A stretch of DNA of 6,203 nt from CAYMST01 sp964393115. GTDB lineage: Bacteria > Bacteroidota > Bacteroidia > Cytophagales > Cyclobacteriaceae. The notes under the pieces were generated by a model that saw nothing but the letters and a program-made list of their open reading frames with translations, had not been told where the DNA came from and did no database searches. Both the position numbers and the translations under genes were made by a program. The DNA lies in assembly GCA_964393115.1 (NCBI GenBank), contig CAYMST010000274.1:1-6203 (forward strand), written 5' to 3'. Positions 5,852 to 6,203 of this stretch are shown one piece after another. The stretch's first letter is position 1; the number at the start of each line of letters is the position of its first letter.

Positions 5852-6203
5852 TCACTTTTTCAAAGCAGTTACCTCGATTTCAATTTTCATTCGTTCGTCA
5901 GCAAGATTTGCTGAAAACATGGTGGCCGCAGGTCTGATTTCCCCAAAATATCTCTTTAAAACCGGCCAACACTTTTCAAACTCCGAAACAATTGGTAAGA
6001 TATAGGTAACTCTAACCACATCTGCTATTTTGGAGTCAACTTGTTCTAAGGTTACAAGTATGTTTTTCATGCATTGTTCCACTTGGGAAATAATATCATC
6101 AGCAGTTGTCATGGTTTCATAATTGAACCCAGTAGTTCCTGAAATAAAAACCCAGTTTCCTGCAATAACTGCTCGAGAGTACCCAATTTCTTTTTCAAAA
6201 GAT
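5852..6203 (-). CDS. RidA/YjgF/UK114-family protein, N-terminus beyond window edge
   Basis: The open frame continues through the right edge, so the true start is outside. An internal ATG at 6112 would give only 86 residues and would cut into the conserved fold. The visible part is 116 complete codons. Typical Rid elements are seen: a first strand with GNWVFISGTTG (residues 15-25 of the visible part), the helix QVEQCMKNILVTLEQV, the segment DVVRVTYIL, and the C-terminal RPAAT and MKIEIEVTA blocks. Family members are about 120-130 residues and form trimers; archetypal RidA hydrolyses reactive enamine/imine intermediates. Aligning the last block without gaps to E. coli RidA puts Ala (visible residue 93) at the position of catalytic Arg105, while Glu120 is kept as E108. 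I therefore infer a Rid subfamily without classical imine deaminase activity. The family call is firm; the substrate is unknown. Confidence 0.93.
   Translation of the reverse strand, partial: SFEKEIGYSRAVIAGNWVFISGTTGFNYETMTTADDIISQVEQCMKNILVTLEQVDSKIADVVRVTYILPIVSEFEKCWPVLKRYFGEIRPAATMFSANLADERMKIEIEVTALKK

Noticed and set aside
6085..6112. Internal ATG at 6112 as start of a short RidA-family gene
   Set aside because: The upstream in-frame codons to the window edge encode the conserved first strand and SGTTG segment of the family, so the gene starts outside the window.

Overview
The window looks like a stretch of an AT-rich Bacteroidota chromosome, probably Cytophagales-like (taxonomy is inference). 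The grounds are the low G+C, promoter candidates of the TAnnTTTG type rather than E. coli type, weak Shine-Dalgarno signals, and a BF3164/TolB-like secreted propeller, a family typical of that phylum. Every gene I can support lies on the minus strand, so transcription runs from high to low coordinates. I see no tRNA, rRNA, CRISPR array, insertion sequence or prophage gene.

In transcription order the right half holds three loosely spaced genes. They are a RidA/YjgF-family protein cut by the right edge (5852-6203), a Coq4-like protein with an exact HDxxH(x)11E metal motif and C-terminal membrane segments (5108-5755), and a secreted six-bladed-propeller-like protein (3826-4914). The gaps between them carry several inverted repeats, including a 12-bp all-G/C palindrome at 5779-5790 and a nested stem at 5049-5103.

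A 495-bp gap (3331-3825) follows. Its promoter-distal part seems to hold the remains of a small exported or membrane protein gene. A signal-peptide-like segment and a well-formed C-terminal tail lie in two different frames, and the tail's stop codon overlaps the next gene's start as ATGA. A candidate Bacteroidota promoter is embedded in the same place.

The left half is a tight four-gene unit: a four-helix membrane-anchored class III nucleotide cyclase (2242-3330), a metallo-beta-lactamase-fold hydrolase (1385-2209), a soluble protein of unknown family (687-1358) and a small two-helix membrane protein (188-703). Gaps are 32 bp, 26 bp and a 17-bp overlap. The cyclase keeps its metal-binding and transition-state residues, but the two positions that normally select the purine base are Gln and Ile. 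The unit is best read as an uncharacterised cyclic-nucleotide-linked module; its function is inference.

The left 187 bp hold only a weak hairpin that may end this unit.
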